41,635 nt of DNA, from assembly GCA_036393335.1 (NCBI GenBank), contig DASWHD010000218.1, positions 1 through 41,635 on the forward strand. Direction: 5' to 3'. A model generated the notes under the pieces. That model saw only the letters and a program-made list of their open reading frames with translations. It did not search any database and was not told the origin of the DNA. The stretch comes from DASWHD01 sp036393335 (GTDB taxonomy: Bacteria; CG2-30-53-67; CG2-30-70-394). The translations under genes were made by a program, and so were the position numbers. Of this stretch, positions 20,042-28,320 are shown piece after piece (positions within the stretch are counted from its first letter, which is position 1; every line of letters begins with the position of its first letter).

Positions 20042-20599
20042 TCACACCGTCAGGATGTCCTCTTCCTTGTCCTTCAAGATCTGATCCACCTGGTGGATAT
20101 ACCCGTCGGTGAGCCTCTGGATGGCTTCCAACTTGCCGTGCAGCTCGTCCTCCGTGACCTCTTTGTCCTTCTCCATGTTCTTGTAGGCATCGTTGGCCTC
20201 GCGGCGGTGGCGGCGGATCTCCACACGGATCTCTTCCGCCTCGCGGTGTGCCACCTTGACCAGCTCCCGGCGACGCTCCTCGGTCAGGGGCGGAATGGGG
20301 AGGCGAATGACGTTGCCGTCACTGGTCGGCGTAAGGCCGAGGTCCGAGGCGAAGATCGCCTTCTCGATGGCCGAGATCATCGACTTGTCCCAAGGCTGGA
20401 TAGCAATGAGCCGCGGCTCGGGGGTGGAGATGGTGGCCATCTGATTGAGCGGCGTGAGGGCGTCGTAGTAGGTGACCTGGATACCGTCGAGGAGATGGGT
20501 GCTCGCCCGGCCAGTCCGGAGACCAGAGAGCTGGCGCTGCAACGCGTCGATGGCATCGTCCATCTCCATCTTCGCCATCTCGAAAATGTCGTCCGCCAT
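20042..20599 (-). CDS. frr: Ribosome recycling factor
   Basis: The 185-residue protein splits post-termination ribosomes with EF-G. It shows the family pattern: LSGLRTGRASTHLLDGI, YYDALTPLNQMATISTPEPRLIAIQPWDKSMISAIEKAI, and the helical end with RRELVKVAHREAEEIRVEIRRHRREANDAYKNMEKD. The ATG at 20599 gives the standard MADDIF start; an upstream frame extension is spurious. It ends the rpsB-tsf-pyrH-frr group, four bases after pyrH. Confidence 0.97.
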   Translation of the reverse strand: MADDIFEMAKMEMDDAIDALQRQLSGLRTGRASTHLLDGIQVTYYDALTPLNQMATISTPEPRLIAIQPWDKSMISAIEKAIFASDLGLTPTSDGNVIRLPIPPLTEERRRELVKVAHREAEEIRVEIRRHRREANDAYKNMEKDKEVTEDELHGKLEAIQRLTDGYIHQVDQILKDKEEDILTV

Positions 20600-20603
20600 G
20601 GGA

Positions 20604-21326
20604 TCATGCCTCCGTTTGCACCGTAGTACCCATGACCTCCCCGCGGCAGGCACGCAGCAGATTCCCCGGGACGGTCATGTCGAACACCACCAGTGGTAGG
20701 TCGTTGTCCATACACATGGCGATGGCCGTGGAGTCCATCACCTTGAGGCCACGGTTCAGCACCTCTTTGTACGAGATGGAATCATACCGCACCGCGTCGG
20801 GGTGGATGGCGGGGTCCTTGTCGTAGACCCCGGCGACCTTGGTCGCCTTAAGGATCGCGTCGGCGCCGATCTCCATCGCCCGCAGGGTGGCGGCCGTGTC
20901 GGTGGTAAAGTACGGATTGCCGGTGCCCGCCGCGAAGATCACCACGCGCCCCTTCTCGAGATGGCGGATCGCGCGGCGCCGGATGTAGGGTTCCGCCAGC
21001 GACTGCATCGCGATCGCGGTCTGCACCCGAGTCGGTACGCCCTCATGCTCCAGGGCGCTCTGTACGGCGAGGGCGTTCATCACCGTCGCCAGCATCCCGA
21101 TGTGATCGGCAGAGGTCCGTTCCATACCGGCGGCCGAGGCCAAGAGGCCGCGAAAGATATTGCCACCGCCAATCACCAGGGCGAGTTGCAGACCCGTGGC
21201 ATGGACCGCTGCGATTTCGCGCGCGAGGGCCTGCACGGTTTGCGGGTCGACGCCGTACTCGCGGCTGCCCATCAACGCCTCGCCGCTGAGCTTGACCAGC
21301 AACCGTTTGTAGACGGGCGCATTCAT
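20604..21326 (-). CDS. pyrH: UMP kinase
   Basis: The 240-residue amino-acid-kinase-fold enzyme phosphorylates UMP to UDP. Signatures include KRLLVKLSGEALMG, VIGGGNIFRG, the DHIGMLATVMNALA segment, FAAGTGNPYFTTDTAA and KATKVAGVYDKDP. Its position between tsf and frr is the common bacterial order. Confidence 0.97.
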   Translation of the reverse strand: MNAPVYKRLLVKLSGEALMGSREYGVDPQTVQALAREIAAVHATGLQLALVIGGGNIFRGLLASAAGMERTSADHIGMLATVMNALAVQSALEHEGVPTRVQTAIAMQSLAEPYIRRRAIRHLEKGRVVIFAAGTGNPYFTTDTAATLRAMEIGADAILKATKVAGVYDKDPAIHPDAVRYDSISYKEVLNRGLKVMDSTAIAMCMDNDLPLVVFDMTVPGNLLRACRGEVMGTTVQTEA

Positions 21327-21444
21327 GACGGGGCGCGGTCGGCAATTGACGGTCAGGGATCAACCTTCAACAAGCAGGGCGCAGGCAACGGTACCATGCT
21401 AACCGAGAGGAGATGGATCGCCGACGGTACAAACGCGCTGGCCA

Positions 21445-22350
21445 TTACCCCTTGAGCTGCGCGGCGACCTCGGCGGCGAAGTCATCGCTGCGCTTCTCCA
21501 GCCCTTCCCCGAGCTCGAAGCGGGCATAGCGGTTGACGATGACGTGGCCGCCGAGGGTCTTCGCGGACTCGGTGAGGAGCTTGTGGACGGCGATGTCCGT
21601 GTCCTTTACGAACGGTTGTTCCAGCAAGCAGGCCTCGGCAAAGAACTTCTCCAGGCGGCCGGTGACGATCTTGTCCACCACGGCCTCCGGCTTGCCGCTC
21701 TCCAGGGCCTGAGCACGGAAGATGCTGCGCTCGTGGTCGATATCCGCGGCCGGCACGTCCGACCGCTGTAGATAGAGCGGGCTCGTCGCCGCGACGTGCA
21801 TGGCCACGTCACGGCCGAGGCTGGCGCCGTTTGCCGCGCCATCGCCGTCCAGCGCCACCAGCACGCCGATCTTCCCGCCCATGTGTATGTACGAGGCAAC
21901 GCACGCCGCTTCGAAGCGGACGAGGCGGCGGATCGCGAGGTTCTCACCGATGGTCGCGATCCGCTCGGTGAGTCGCTCCGCGACCGGCGTGCCATCCGCC
22001 ATGGTTTGACCGAGGAGGGTCGCGACGTCGGCCGGGGCGTGGCGCAGGATGTGCTCGGCGACGTTGGCGGCGAATTTCTGAAAGTCGTCGTTCTTCGCGA
22101 CGAAATCGGTCTCCGAGTTCACCTCGACCAGGCAGCCGCTCTTGCCGTCGGCGGCGACTGCCGCCACCACCGCACCCTCGGCAGCGATGCGCCCCGATTT
22201 CTTCGCGGCGGCGGCCAGCCCCTTCTCGCGCAGAAAGTCGACCGCCTTGTCGATATTGCCGTCGGTCGATACGAGGGCCTTTTTGCAGTCCATCATCCCC
22301 GCGCCCGTGCGCTGGCGCAGATCCTTCACCAGGTTTGCCGTGATCTCCAT
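21445..22350 (-). CDS. tsf: Translation elongation factor Ts
   Basis: The 301-residue protein exchanges GDP on EF-Tu. It begins with the UBA-like N-terminal domain MEITANLVKDLRQRTGAGMMDCKKAL and continues with VEVNSETDFVAKNDDF, AACVASYIHMGGKIGVLV and the C-terminal FEAGEG-like RFELGEGLEKRSDDFAAEV. The gap to pyrH is about 120 bases and to rpsB 54 bases, without a terminator, which fits one operon. Confidence 0.97.
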   Translation of the reverse strand: MEITANLVKDLRQRTGAGMMDCKKALVSTDGNIDKAVDFLREKGLAAAAKKSGRIAAEGAVVAAVAADGKSGCLVEVNSETDFVAKNDDFQKFAANVAEHILRHAPADVATLLGQTMADGTPVAERLTERIATIGENLAIRRLVRFEAACVASYIHMGGKIGVLVALDGDGAANGASLGRDVAMHVAATSPLYLQRSDVPAADIDHERSIFRAQALESGKPEAVVDKIVTGRLEKFFAEACLLEQPFVKDTDIAVHKLLTESAKTLGGHVIVNRYARFELGEGLEKRSDDFAAEVAAQLKG

Positions 22351-22404
22351 AATTGATTCTCGTCGTCGTCTCGGGTGGGTGTGGCTGAGGGAACGAGCGG
22401 CCGG

Positions 22405-23223
22405 TCAGGGCTCGATGTCCTCCTCGTCTGCCGCCGAAGGCTCCATCGTGTCCGTGCTCGGTGGCGCAATCGGTTCTGTCGCGGCGAGCGCCTGGGCGGC
22501 GATGTCCACGGTTTCGGGCTCGATACTCAGTTGGGTGGCGGCGTTCGGGTTCCCAGCGAGCACCGCGTCCGAGATCAGTCGGGTGAGCAACTGAATGGAG
22601 CGGATTGCGTCGTCATTGGCGGGGATCGGAATCTGTACCTGTGATGGATCACAGTTGGTATCGAGGAGGGAGATCACCGGGATGCCAAGCTTGTTGGCCT
22701 CAGCCACTGCAATGTTTTCCCGGACGGAGTCCACCACAAAGATGGCATTCGGCAGGCGATTGAGGTTCTTCAGGCCCCCCAGGGCGCGATCCAGCTTCAT
22801 CCGCTGCTTCTCAATCTTGACGGTCTCCTTCTTTGGCAGGAGCTCGAAGGTGCCGTTCTGCTTCATTTCCTCGTACTTCTTCAGCTTGCCGATACTTACC
22901 TTGATGGTCTCGAAGTTGGTGAGAGTGCCGCCCAACCAGCGGTGATTGATATACGGCATTCCGCAGCGCTGGGCCTCCTGCTTGATGACATCTTGCGCCT
23001 GGCGTTTGGTGCCGACGAACAGGATGATCTTGCCCGTCGCGGCCATCTGGGCGACCGTTTCGTAGACCTCACGCGCGCGCCGCAACGTCTGTTGTAAATC
23101 GATGATATAGATGCCGTTGCGTGCCCCAAAAATGAAGGGCCGCATCCTGGGGTTCCACCGGTTGGTCTGATGACCGAAATGGGTACCGGCTTCGAGCAGC
23201 TCGCGCATGGTGATCACGGACAT
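22405..23223 (-). CDS. rpsB: Small ribosomal subunit protein uS2
   Basis: The 272-residue product has the uS2 signatures MRELLEAGTHFGHQTNRWNP, IYIIDLQQT, FVGTKRQAQD, RWLGGTLTNF, LPNAIFVVDS and GIPVISLLDTNCDPSQVQIPIPANDDAIRSI. About 40 acidic and Pro/Ala-rich residues at the C-terminus are an extension of low conservation. The ATG at 23223 follows GAGGAG at the right spacing and gives the normal MSVITM start. Confidence 0.97.
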   Translation of the reverse strand: MSVITMRELLEAGTHFGHQTNRWNPRMRPFIFGARNGIYIIDLQQTLRRAREVYETVAQMAATGKIILFVGTKRQAQDVIKQEAQRCGMPYINHRWLGGTLTNFETIKVSIGKLKKYEEMKQNGTFELLPKKETVKIEKQRMKLDRALGGLKNLNRLPNAIFVVDSVRENIAVAEANKLGIPVISLLDTNCDPSQVQIPIPANDDAIRSIQLLTRLISDAVLAGNPNAATQLSIEPETVDIAAQALAATEPIAPPSTDTMEPSAADEEDIEP

Positions 23224-23331
23224 CGCCAACTCCTCACTGCGACGCGGGTTAGCCATAGATGTCCCGGGGCCCCAGCGGGGCCACCTGCGTCATGGGACAC
23301 GTGGAATTTTCACCTTCCAAAAAGGCCAAAA

Positions 23332-23360
23332 ATTCTATCATGGGGTCTATGGACCAGCAA
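23332..23360 (-). promoter_or_regulatory. Probable promoter of the rpsB operon
   Basis: On the minus strand, TTGCTG (23360-23355), 17 bases and TAGAAT (23337-23332) form a plausible promoter with a good -10. The leader of about 100 bases carries a GC-rich hairpin (GGCCCC/GGGGCC at 23268-23282) that could take part in S2 feedback control; that is a guess. Confidence 0.45.
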
Positions 23361-23481
23361 CGACTCTTGCCTGTGATTGGCATGCAGGGGTAGTTTCCCC
23401 GTCGCTTTCAAAGTCGCGCACGTTGCGGAACTATCTTGTGGCACTGTTTTCTCCAGTTGTTCTACTCCGCTAGAGGAATTC

Positions 23482-24231
23482 ATGTCCGGCCACTCCAAGT
23501 GGGCCACCACGAAGCACAAGAAGGCCGCTAACGACAGTAAACGGGGCAAGATCTTTACCAAGATCATCCGCGAAATCAGCGTGGCGGCGCGTATGGGTGG
23601 CGGTGATCCAACTTCCAATCCGCGGCTACGCACCGTACTGGTGAAGGCGCGGGGCGCGAATATGCCCGCCGACAACATTACCCGGGCGATAAAGAAAGGG
23701 ACTGGAGAGTTGGCGGGGGTGTGCTACGAGGAGGTCACCTACGAGGGGTTCGGGCCGGGCGGAGTCGCGTTGCTCATCGATGTCCTGACCGACAACCGCA
23801 ACCGGACGGTGGCCGAGGTGCGCCACATTCTCGGCAAGCACCATGGCAACCTCGGTGAGAGTGGCAGTGTCTCCTACCTGTTCGACCGACGCGGCATACT
23901 GACCTTCAATCGCACCGAGGTGGACGAGGACGCTCTCATAGAGGCGGCCCTCGAAGCCGGGGCGGAGGACGTCGCTGGCGAGGGTGACACCCTCGAGGTT
24001 CTGACCTCGCCCCAGGAGTTCGAGGCAGTCAAGGGTGGCCTCGAGGCGGCCGGCCTCGTTCCCACCACCGCGGAGATCACCTTCGTGCCCCAGACCCGGG
24101 TCCTGCTGGACGACAAGACGGGCCCACAGATGCTCAAGTTGCTCGACGCCCTGGATGACAACGATGATGTCACCGAGGTCTATTCCAACGACGACATTCC
24201 CGACGCAGTGATCGAGCAGTACCAAGGGTGA
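23482..24231 (+). CDS. yebC: YebC/PmpR-family protein
   Basis: The 249-residue product begins MSGHSKWATTKHKKAANDSKRGKIF and has the family blocks NPRLRTVLVKARGANMPADNI and GPGGVALLIDVLTDNRNRT. YebC-like proteins were described as transcriptional regulators and more recently as factors that relieve ribosome stalling at proline runs. The ATG at 23482 was chosen from the conserved N-terminus and the AGAGGA site before it. It sits before ruvC, a frequent association. Confidence 0.95.
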   Translation: MSGHSKWATTKHKKAANDSKRGKIFTKIIREISVAARMGGGDPTSNPRLRTVLVKARGANMPADNITRAIKKGTGELAGVCYEEVTYEGFGPGGVALLIDVLTDNRNRTVAEVRHILGKHHGNLGESGSVSYLFDRRGILTFNRTEVDEDALIEAALEAGAEDVAGEGDTLEVLTSPQEFEAVKGGLEAAGLVPTTAEITFVPQTRVLLDDKTGPQMLKLLDALDDNDDVTEVYSNDDIPDAVIEQYQG

Positions 24232-24247
24232 TCGCCGCGTCGTGGCA

Positions 24248-24324
24248 TTCACCCTCCCCTCCTACCGCCCTTCCTCTCCACCCCTCTCCTTCCCAGCTCC
24301 TCCTCACTTCTCAAGCATCTCTCC
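24248..24324 (+). promoter_or_regulatory. C-rich, G-poor tract upstream of ruvC
   Basis: This 77-base tract holds only three G residues and is otherwise dominated by C and T on the coding strand. Such unstructured C-rich RNA is the feature of Rho loading sites. It lies after the yebC stop and before ruvC. A regulatory role is inference from composition. Confidence 0.3.
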
Positions 24325-24377
24325 GTTGTGGATGGCGCACCGCGCCGAGCCGGCGGTGGCCGGCTGAAAGCTTCGAC

Positions 24378-24881
24378 ATGCGAGCTTTGGGCATCGATCC
24401 CGGCTCCTCGATGACTGGCTTTGGGGTGGTCGAACAGACCGCCACGGGGTATCGCCACATCGATTCCGGTGTGGTGCGGACCCGCGCCGCGCAACTACTG
24501 CCGGAGCGACTGGCCACGATCTACGCCGGCATCCTGCGCATCATCGACGAGACGCGGCCGGACGAGGTCGCGATCGAGGAGGTGTTCGTGGCACGCAACA
24601 GCCGCGCCGCCTTGGTGTTGGGACAGGCGCGCGGCGTAGTGATTCTCGCCGCCGCGCAGTCGGGACTGGTGGTCGCCGGCTATGCGCCGCGCCAGATGAA
24701 ACAGGCCCTCGTCGGCTACGGTGACGCGGACAAGACGCAGGTCGGCGAGATGGTACGCCGTCTGCTCAATCTGCCCGGTGTTCCCCACCCGGCGGACGTC
24801 GGGGACGCCTTGGCCCTCGCCCTCTGCCACCTGCATCATGCCGCCGCGCACCGGCGACTCCGCGAGGCCGTCGCGCAATGA
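24378..24881 (+). CDS. ruvC: Crossover junction endonuclease RuvC
   Basis: This 167-residue nuclease resolves Holliday junctions. The acidic catalytic residues are visible: Asp7 in ALGIDPG, the glutamates of AIEEVF (67-68), and the aspartates of HPADVGDALA (140, 143). The ATG at 24378 gives the standard MRALGIDPG start; the frame is open for 50 more codons upstream, but those fall in the C-rich tract and give an unnatural peptide. The end overlaps ruvA by four bases (ATGA). Confidence 0.96.
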   Translation: MRALGIDPGSSMTGFGVVEQTATGYRHIDSGVVRTRAAQLLPERLATIYAGILRIIDETRPDEVAIEEVFVARNSRAALVLGQARGVVILAAAQSGLVVAGYAPRQMKQALVGYGDADKTQVGEMVRRLLNLPGVPHPADVGDALALALCHLHHAAAHRRLREAVAQ

Positions 24882-25471
24882 TCGCCGAGCTGCGCGGCAA
24901 GCTCTCCCGCAAGGAGCCGGAGGAGATCGTGGTCGACGTGCAGGGCGTTGGCTACCGCCTCATGATTCCCCTCTCGACCTACCTGGCGTTGCCGGAGGTC
25001 GGCACCGAGACGCGCCTGCTGGTACACACCCTGGTGCGTGAGGATGCGCTGGAGCTATTCGGGTTCGCGAGCGATATCGAGCGCCGTCTCTTCCGTCTCC
25101 TGCTCACGGTGCAGAAGATCGGCCCACGCCTCGCGGTCGCCGCGCTGTCGGGTCTTGCCCCCGACGTGCTCGTCGCGGCTATCCAGGCGGGTGACGCGGC
25201 GCGTCTCGCCACCATTCCCGGCATCGGCCGCAAGACCGCGGAACGCCTGATCCTGGAACTCAAGGAGCGTGTGGCACGCGTCGTGGTCGGCGGCCGCCAG
25301 AAAACGCTCGCACCCGATCGCATGGAAGAGGACGCACGCTCGGCCCTGACCAACCTGGGCTATCGACCGCAGGTCGTAGAGCAGGCGCTGGCTGCGGTGC
25401 GCGCCGAAGGTGCACCACGTCATCTGGAGGATTGGATTCGAAAAGGGCTCGCGGCTCTTGCCAGAGCATAA
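24878..25471 (+). CDS. ruvA: Holliday junction helicase subunit RuvA
   Basis: The 197-residue DNA-binding subunit starts MIAELRGKL, as the family does. It has the OB-fold VDVQGVGYRLMIPLSTY, helix-hairpin-helix segments (KIGPRLAVAAL and TIPGIGRKTAERLILELKERV) and a C-terminal domain with ARSALTNLGYRPQVVEQAL that contacts RuvB. It lies between ruvC and ruvB in the standard order. Confidence 0.97.
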   Translation: MIAELRGKLSRKEPEEIVVDVQGVGYRLMIPLSTYLALPEVGTETRLLVHTLVREDALELFGFASDIERRLFRLLLTVQKIGPRLAVAALSGLAPDVLVAAIQAGDAARLATIPGIGRKTAERLILELKERVARVVVGGRQKTLAPDRMEEDARSALTNLGYRPQVVEQALAAVRAEGAPRHLEDWIRKGLAALARA

Positions 25472-25519
25472 GGTGTCTCGTCAGGATGCGCCGTCACGTG
25501 CGTAGCGTCGAACGAAACG

Positions 25520-26572
25520 ATGACTGATCCCATCCAACGCAGCGTGTTCCTCGCCTCGCAGGCGACGACTGCGGACGTGCCCGTCGAGGAGAACCTGCGA
25601 CCGCGGATCCTCGATGACTACGTTGGACAGCCGGCGTTGCTCGCCAACCTGCGGGTGTTCATCGAGGCCGCACGGCGGCGTAGCGATGCCCTCGATCACA
25701 CGTTGTTCTCCGGCCCGCCGGGCCTCGGTAAGACCACTCTTGCCCACATCATCGCCCACGAGATGGGCGGTCAGTTGCGAGTGACCTCCGGCCCGGTGAT
25801 CGAGAAGCCGGGTGACCTCGCCGCGTTGCTCACCAATCTGGAGCGCGGCGACATTCTGTTCATCGACGAGATCCATCGTCTGTCGCCGGTGGTGGAAGAG
25901 ATCCTCTATCCCGCGATGGAGGACTTCCAGCTCGACCTCATCATCGGCGAAGGCCCTGCCGCACGATCGGTGAAGCTGCCGCTGCCGCCGTTCACCCTGG
26001 TCGGTGCGACGACCCGCGTGGGGTTGCTCACGCCGCCGCTGCGCGACCGGTTCGGCATCGTCGGGCGCTTGGAGTTCTACGGGGTGGAGGACCTCACCCG
26101 CATCGTCCGCCGTTCCGCTGGCATCCTCGGTTGTGCTGTCACCGACAGCGGCGCCGCGGAGATCGCCCACCGTTCACGCGGTACACCGCGCATCGCCAAT
26201 CGTCTGCTGCGGCGCGTACGTGACTTTGCCGAGGTCGAGGGTGACGGCACGATCGACCGCGCGATCGCGGACGCCGCGTTGTCGCGAATGGCCGTCGACC
26301 ACCATGGACTCGATGCCATGGACCGGCAACTACTGCTCGCGCTGATCGATAAGTACAACGGCGGCCCCGCCGGGCTGGCCACGCTGGCCTCGTCGGTGGG
26401 CGAGGAGCGAGACACCATCGAAGACGTCGTCGAGCCGTATCTGATCCTCCAAGGGTTCATCCAAAAGACGCCACGCGGGCGTGTCGTCACCGTAAGCGGA
26501 TATGCAGCGCTTGGGAGACCCGTCCCGCATACGGATCATGCGTGTGGACCGAGCGATGATCTTTTTTCTTGA
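25520..26572 (+). CDS. ruvB: Holliday junction branch migration ATPase RuvB
   Basis: The 350-residue AAA+ motor drives branch migration with RuvA. Walker A is GPPGLGKT (65-72), Walker B ends DEIH (116-119), and the sensor and arginine regions GATTRVGLLTPPLRDRFG and SRGTPRIANRLLRRVRD are present. The C-terminal winged helix includes DTIEDVVEPYLILQGFIQKTPRGR. About 20 residues after it (from GRPVP) are not conserved. Confidence 0.97.
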   Translation: MTDPIQRSVFLASQATTADVPVEENLRPRILDDYVGQPALLANLRVFIEAARRRSDALDHTLFSGPPGLGKTTLAHIIAHEMGGQLRVTSGPVIEKPGDLAALLTNLERGDILFIDEIHRLSPVVEEILYPAMEDFQLDLIIGEGPAARSVKLPLPPFTLVGATTRVGLLTPPLRDRFGIVGRLEFYGVEDLTRIVRRSAGILGCAVTDSGAAEIAHRSRGTPRIANRLLRRVRDFAEVEGDGTIDRAIADAALSRMAVDHHGLDAMDRQLLLALIDKYNGGPAGLATLASSVGEERDTIEDVVEPYLILQGFIQKTPRGRVVTVSGYAALGRPVPHTDHACGPSDDLFS

Positions 26573-26671
26573 TCTTGGATACAGATTTGTCCGAAAGGAA
26601 AAACATTCCAGCAGAGATGAGTTGTTACCGCAGCCCGGCCAATTCCGGCCATACCACAGAGGAGGGACCTC

Positions 26672-27313
26672 ATGGCAATGGAAGTGACCCGCGTCAACGT
26701 ATGGGCAGGCTCGATCGCAGATCAGCCGGGTGGTTTGGCAACCGCGCTGGCGGTGCTCTCCATGGCCGGCGTCGACCTGGAGTTTGTCATCGCGCGCCGT
26801 GACACGATCGGCCAGGGCGTCGTGTTCGTCGCACCGATCGCTGGAGCCAAGCAGGTGCGGGCGGCGAAACAGGCCGGCCTGACCAAGGCGGATTCTCTAG
26901 GCTCCCTCCGGGTATCCGCGCCCAATAAGGTTGGCCTGTGCTCGGACATCACCCAGAAGCTCGCCGCGGAGGGCATCAACCTCCGCGGCTATTCGGCCGC
27001 GGCAATCGGAAGGCAGGCGGTGGTCTATCTGGCCTTCGACAACCCCGCAGATTCCGCCACGGCGGCGCGCGTACTGAAGTCGGCCGCTATCCAGTCGACC
27101 CTTGGAAAGGAGAGGACCATGAAGACGACCGTGAAGAAGAAGGCCCCTGCGAAGAAGGCTGCTGCCAAGAAGACGGTGAAGAAGAAGGCCCCTGCGAAGA
27201 AGGCCACCGCCAAGAAGAAGGCCGCGGCCAAGAAGAAGGCGCCTGCGAAGAAGGCCGCGGCTAAGAAGAAGGCGCCCGCCAAGAAGAGGGCCGCGCCGAA
27301 GAAGAAGGCGTAA
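26672..27313 (+). CDS. Tandem ACT-like domains fused to a histone H1-like Lys/Ala/Pro tail
   Basis: The 213-residue product has two ligand-binding-like ACT segments: about 6-70 (VNVWAGSIADQPGGLATALAVLSMAGVDLEFVI) and 77-140 (LRVSAPNKVGLCSDITQKLAAEGINLRGYS). Residues 151-213 are made of KKKAPAKK, AAAKK and similar units, a highly basic DNA-binding tail of the kind seen in AlgP and Hc1-type proteins. A strong GAGGAGGG site precedes the ATG. An in-frame ATG at codon 150 has its own strong ribosome binding site. A combination of amino-acid-sensing and nucleoid-binding parts is suggested, but no function is established. It follows ruvB by 100 bases and ends at a terminator. Confidence 0.85.
   Translation: MAMEVTRVNVWAGSIADQPGGLATALAVLSMAGVDLEFVIARRDTIGQGVVFVAPIAGAKQVRAAKQAGLTKADSLGSLRVSAPNKVGLCSDITQKLAAEGINLRGYSAAAIGRQAVVYLAFDNPADSATAARVLKSAAIQSTLGKERTMKTTVKKKAPAKKAAAKKTVKKKAPAKKATAKKKAAAKKKAPAKKAAAKKKAPAKKRAAPKKKA
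27119..27313 (+). CDS. Possible separately translated H1-like basic peptide (nested start)
   Basis: The in-frame ATG at 27119 is preceded by AAAGGAGAGG (27106-27115) with about six bases of spacing, as good as any ribosome binding site in the window. From here the product would be 64 residues of almost pure Lys, Ala and Pro (MKTTVKKKAPAKKAAAKK and repeats). No stop codon separates it from the ACT part, so the gene could yield both a fusion and a free tail. Alternatively, the tail gene was once separate and its neighbour lost its stop. Confidence 0.5.
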   Translation: MKTTVKKKAPAKKAAAKKTVKKKAPAKKATAKKKAAAKKKAPAKKAAAKKKAPAKKRAAPKKKA

Positions 27314-27338
27314 GCCGTCGGACGTGGCACCACGGACG

Positions 27339-27373
27339 CCGGGGCCTCCACGATCGGAGGTCCCGGTGTTCTT
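27339..27373 (+). terminator. Hairpin terminator between convergent genes
   Basis: CCGGGGCCTCC (27339-27349) pairs with GGAGGTCCCGG (27356-27366) across a six-base loop, with one G-U pair. A T-rich but interrupted tail (TGTTCTT) follows. It lies between the ACT/H1-like gene and the oppositely oriented amidotransferase gene. Confidence 0.6.
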
Positions 27374-27377
27374 CGTA

Positions 27378-28142
27378 TTATCTCAGGAGTTCCACCACGA
27401 CGCCGTGTTTGGCGACCACTAGGGTACCGGGCGGGAGCTCCTCCCACGCGGCCTCGTCGGTCAAGGGCACCGACGCGATCAGCACCACGTCCTGGTCGCC
27501 ACAAAAACCACCGAAGGTGACCCCGCCCAGGTCGTGGACGTCATCCTCCGAGATCCGCGGGCAGTGGCGGCGCAGTAGGTGCATGTCCTTGTCGGCGTAT
27601 GCAATGAGCTGCCGCCCATCACTCAACACGATGTTCGCCACACCCCGGGCGCGCAACGCATCGAGCTGCGGCTTGAGGCGCTGGGCATCCAGCACCCCCC
27701 CATCGCGAATGCCACGCAGGAGATGGCAGAAGGCGTACTCGCTGTCCGTCTGACCGATGGGGCGATCGATGCCCAGGGAGAAGGCCGGATCTTCGTGGAT
27801 CCCGGCGAATTGCCCGCGATGGGCAAAAACGATGCGCGATCCGTTGACCTCCCGCTCGAAAGGGTGGGTGTTGGCCAGGGAGATGGGGAGGCCCCCGGTT
27901 GCCTTGCGGATGTGGGAGATTACCAGGTTGGAGCGGATGTGGTGGGCTGCGAGGTACTTGGCACAGGAGCTTTCTGCTGCCGGCATCGGCTCGCGCAGCA
28001 GCCGGCAGTCGAGACCATCGAAGAGGGCCACTCCCCAGCCGTCCGTGTGGTCCCCGGTGTGACCACCGCGACGGGAGAAGATCCCGAATGAGAAGCGCAC
28101 CCGTGTCGGGATCAGGGCGCTCATCGCGAAGAGCTCACACAT
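27378..28142 (-). CDS. Class II glutamine amidotransferase, YafJ-like
   Basis: The 254-residue product starts MCEL, exposing Cys2 as the N-terminal nucleophile after Met removal. It follows the YafJ pattern: RGGHTGDHTDGWGVALFDG, AKYL, VISHIRKATGG, NTHPFERE, and a late GQTDSEYAF block. In this family the HNGQL-like segment supplies an oxyanion-hole Asn; here the segment reads FAHRGQF, with Arg109 in that place. The fused partner reaction and physiological substrate of YafJ proteins are unknown. It is followed, in the same direction, by nothing obviously linked. Confidence 0.85.
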   Translation of the reverse strand: MCELFAMSALIPTRVRFSFGIFSRRGGHTGDHTDGWGVALFDGLDCRLLREPMPAAESSCAKYLAAHHIRSNLVISHIRKATGGLPISLANTHPFEREVNGSRIVFAHRGQFAGIHEDPAFSLGIDRPIGQTDSEYAFCHLLRGIRDGGVLDAQRLKPQLDALRARGVANIVLSDGRQLIAYADKDMHLLRRHCPRISEDDVHDLGGVTFGGFCGDQDVVLIASVPLTDEAAWEELPPGTLVVAKHGVVVELLR

Positions 28143-28290
28143 GAATCAGATTGGCGGAGGTGGGAAAAGGATCCTAATGGTAGTGAAGAGCGTCGGCGTG
28201 CGCTCCTGGTTTCGCCTGCGCCCGGAGATTAGGCAGCGTCGCGGGAGACGAAGCGCTCGCGAGCCTTGGACCGATAGGCGAGCATCGATC

Positions 28291-28320
28291 CGCCGTCATC
28301 GCCTCGGAGGCGAGGGTCGC
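28291..28320. repeat. REP-like palindrome at the 3' end of the permease gene
   Basis: TCGCCTC-G-GAGGCGA (28299-28313) with flanks GTCA and GGGTC looks like the dispersed palindromic repeats whose translation gives the familiar DPRLRGDD peptide, which is exactly what the frame on the minus strand next to it reads. The repeat reaches into the coding sequence and supplies the last residues and the stop of the permease. No other copy was found in the window. Confidence 0.45.

Noticed and set aside
23445..23460. Sigma-54-like TGGCACTGTTTTCT upstream of yebC
   Set aside because: The -12 GC element is missing at the required spacing.
27120..27310. Lys/Ala repeat as CRISPR or tandem DNA repeat
   Set aside because: The DNA repetition follows codon use for KKKAPAKK units and has no spacer structure.
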